64,000 nt of DNA from a bacterium (lineage in GTDB: Bacteria > Chloroflexota > Anaerolineae > Caldilineales > Caldilineaceae). Made by a program: the position numbers and the translations under genes. Numbering within the stretch: the stretch's first letter is position 1; each line of letters begins with the position of its first letter. Positions 62,742 to 64,000 of the stretch are shown in pieces. The notes under the pieces are model-generated. The model saw nothing but the letters and a program-made list of their open reading frames with translations, was not told the origin of the DNA and did not search any database. Where the stretch lies: NCBI GenBank assembly GCA_016124945.1, contig WGMT01000032.1:62001-126000 (forward strand), read 5' to 3'.

Positions 62742-63452
62742 ATGCACGTAACAGAGACACCCCCCGTTCAAGCGAAACAAGACTTTCCGGCGTTGCTCAC
62801 CATCGACGATTTACGCAAAGACGCAGAAGTCGTTGCTTTTGTGCGTCAAGCGAACGAAAGCCTGCGCTCACTCGGTTACACCGAACACGGGCAGCGTCAT
62901 GCCGGGCTGGTTGGTCACATAGCCGAGAACATTCTGGATCGGCTTGGCTTTGAAGCGCGTACCTGCCAACTGGCGCACATGGCCGGCTACATCCATGACA
63001 TTGGCAACCTGATTCACCGTGAGAACCATGCACAGAGCGGGGCATTGATGGCTTGGCCTCTGCTACGCCGCTTGGGGATGGCAACCGACGACGTAGCGCT
63101 GATCATGAACGCCATCGGCAACCATGAAGAAGAGCGCGGCACCGCCACCACACCGATTGCCGCAGCCGTGATCATTGCCGACAAGGCAGACGTCCACCGC
63201 AGTCGCGTGCAGAACCCAGACATGGCCCAGTTCGACATCCACGACCGCGTGAACTACGCTGCCACACGCAGCTTTGTGCGCGTGCTGCCTGAAGACAAAG
63301 TTATTGCACTCGAACTGGAAATAGATACAAATTTTGCACAGGTTATTGAATATTTTGAAATCTTCCTAAGCAGAATGACAATGGTTAGGCAAGCAGTACA
63401 GTTTCTTGATTGCGAATTTCGACTGATTATCAACGATGTACGCTTTTCCTAG
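62742..63452 (+). CDS. HD-domain phosphohydrolase-like protein
   Basis: The 236-residue protein has an HD domain: H53 in [10 protein letters not shown] pair at 85-86 in AGYIHDIGN, a later NHEEE and D in [11 protein letters not shown]. The set H...HD...D is complete, so it should bind metals and hydrolyse a nucleotide or phosphoester. The C-terminal 70 residues are an alpha/beta region without known motifs. It is not a GGDEF-linked HD-GYP type. The TAG stop overlaps the first base of a 16-bp tandem array. Confidence 0.87.
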   Translation: MHVTETPPVQAKQDFPALLTIDDLRKDAEVVAFVRQANESLRSLGYTEHGQRHAGLVGHIAENILDRLGFEARTCQLAHMAGYIHDIGNLIHRENHAQSGALMAWPLLRRLGMATDDVALIMNAIGNHEEERGTATTPIAAAVIIADKADVHRSRVQNPDMAQFDIHDRVNYAATRSFVRVLPEDKVIALELEIDTNFAQVIEYFEIFLSRMTMVRQAVQFLDCEFRLIINDVRFS

Positions 63453-63531
63453 ATCAAGCAAAACCATGATCAAGCAAAACCATGATCAAGCAAAACCATG
63501 ATCAAGCAAAATCATGATCGAGTAAAATCAT
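63452..63531 (+). repeat. Five tandem copies of a 16-bp unit
   Basis: GATCAAGCAAAACCAT is repeated three times exactly and twice with substitutions (GATCAAGCAAAATCAT, GATCGAGTAAAATCAT). It fills the gap between the HD gene and the next start. Confidence 0.95.
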
Positions 63532-63552
63532 CGACCAAGGGCGGAACTTCCT

Positions 63553-64000
63553 ATGCGTATAGTGCGTTACGTAACGAATGTGGACGATAGTCGAGGGAAA
63601 CCCACCTGGGGCCTTCTCTTGGAAAAGTATGTCTATCCGCTGCGCCAAGCGCCGTATGACAGCCCTCGATTGGCGCGGGATTTTGCGCCTGAGATCGAAG
63701 GCGCGCCGATGTTGATAGACGAGGTGAAACTACTTCCGCCCTGTGATCCACGCAAGATCATCTGTGTTGGGCGCAACTATGCGGCGCACGCCGCCGAGTT
63801 TGGCAACGAAGTGCCCGAAGAACCGGCCATCTTCCTCAAAGCCGGCACGACACTCATCGGCCCCGGCGAATCGGTCATCCTACCGTCGATCAGCCAGCGC
63901 GTCGATCACGAAGCAGAGTTGGCGCTGGTCATTGGCAAGCGGGCACGCTATCTCAGCCCACAAGACGCGCACAACATCATCCTGGGCTACACCTGCGCCA
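63553..64000 (+). CDS. Fumarylacetoacetate hydrolase-family protein, N-terminal part
   Basis: The frame of about 149 codons runs off the right edge. After an N-terminal region of about 70 residues comes the FAH block IICVGRNYAAHAAEFG, then PAIFLKAGTTLIGPGE and DHEAELALVIGKRAR, where the glutamates bind the catalytic metal. Such enzymes are fumarylacetoacetases, 2-keto-4-pentenoate hydratases or 5-oxopent-3-ene decarboxylases. The specificity is open because the rest is missing. Confidence 0.88.
   Translation, partial: MRIVRYVTNVDDSRGKPTWGLLLEKYVYPLRQAPYDSPRLARDFAPEIEGAPMLIDEVKLLPPCDPRKIICVGRNYAAHAAEFGNEVPEEPAIFLKAGTTLIGPGESVILPSISQRVDHEAELALVIGKRARYLSPQDAHNIILGYTCA

Overview
The window is GC-rich, protein-dense bacterial chromosome with no rRNA or tRNA that I could recognise. 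The gene content (SelB, a PAS/GAF histidine kinase, GMC and Gfo/Idh/MocA oxidoreductases, surface lipoproteins with Thr/Pro-rich stalks) and the abundance of short intergenic repeats suggest an environmental Chloroflexota bacterium, perhaps of the Caldilineae/Anaerolineae. That placement is inference, because no marker gene proves it.

Layout. 1-4987 (+): uronate/glycosaminoglycan-type catabolism, with the tail of an oligogalacturonate-lyase-like propeller protein, a beta-glucuronidase (uidA) and a heparinase II/III-like lyase. A small four-helix-bundle gene sits between the last two, embedded in a heptanucleotide repeat. 5254-12734 (+): a tight five-gene operon, SWIM zinc finger / DUF5691 / MoxR AAA+ ATPase / DUF5682 / VWA, a conserved set of unknown function. 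12812-14609: an amidase and a convergent single-domain response regulator. 14807-24018 (-): an eight-gene aromatic amino acid cluster in transcription order pheA, two DAHP synthases, tyrA, aroA, aroE, trpB, trpA. It is preceded by a sigma70-type promoter, a 78-residue leader peptide with nine aromatic residues in fifteen, and an intrinsic terminator with an alternative antiterminator pairing: a transcription attenuator. 24670-31251 (-): a large sensor kinase, SelB and a coiled-coil protein. 31687-35180 (+): two GT4 glycosyltransferases and a Gfo/Idh/MocA oxidoreductase. 35804-37894 (+): three response regulators, one receiver-only and one with a degenerate receiver. 38023-39582 (-): a GMC oxidoreductase. 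40023-45902 (+): an ABC importer (binding lipoprotein, two permeases, ATPase) followed by a CehA/McbA-type PHP hydrolase. 46372-49293 (+): a triple-PA14 surface lipoprotein. 49609-56987 (+): an epimerase/uronate-dehydrogenase-like protein, aldo/keto reductase, PlsC-like acyltransferase, adenine deaminase and two aminotransferases. 57154-58947 (-): a CapA-family lipoprotein. 59251-64000 (+): a GH13 glycosidase, lipid kinase, membrane protein, HD-domain protein and the start of a fumarylacetoacetase-family protein.

Many intergenic gaps carry a palindromic element built of 7-bp tandem units (GTGATTG, GCGTAGT, GATTAGG, GATGAGA, GTGATCC and similar). At about eighteen genes the stop codon lies inside, or next to, the first repeat unit, and the G-rich arm comes first on the mRNA of the upstream gene. 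This strand bias argues for a role at transcript 3' ends. The attenuator, these stop-codon palindromes and the MoxR/VWA operon are the three observations most worth following.
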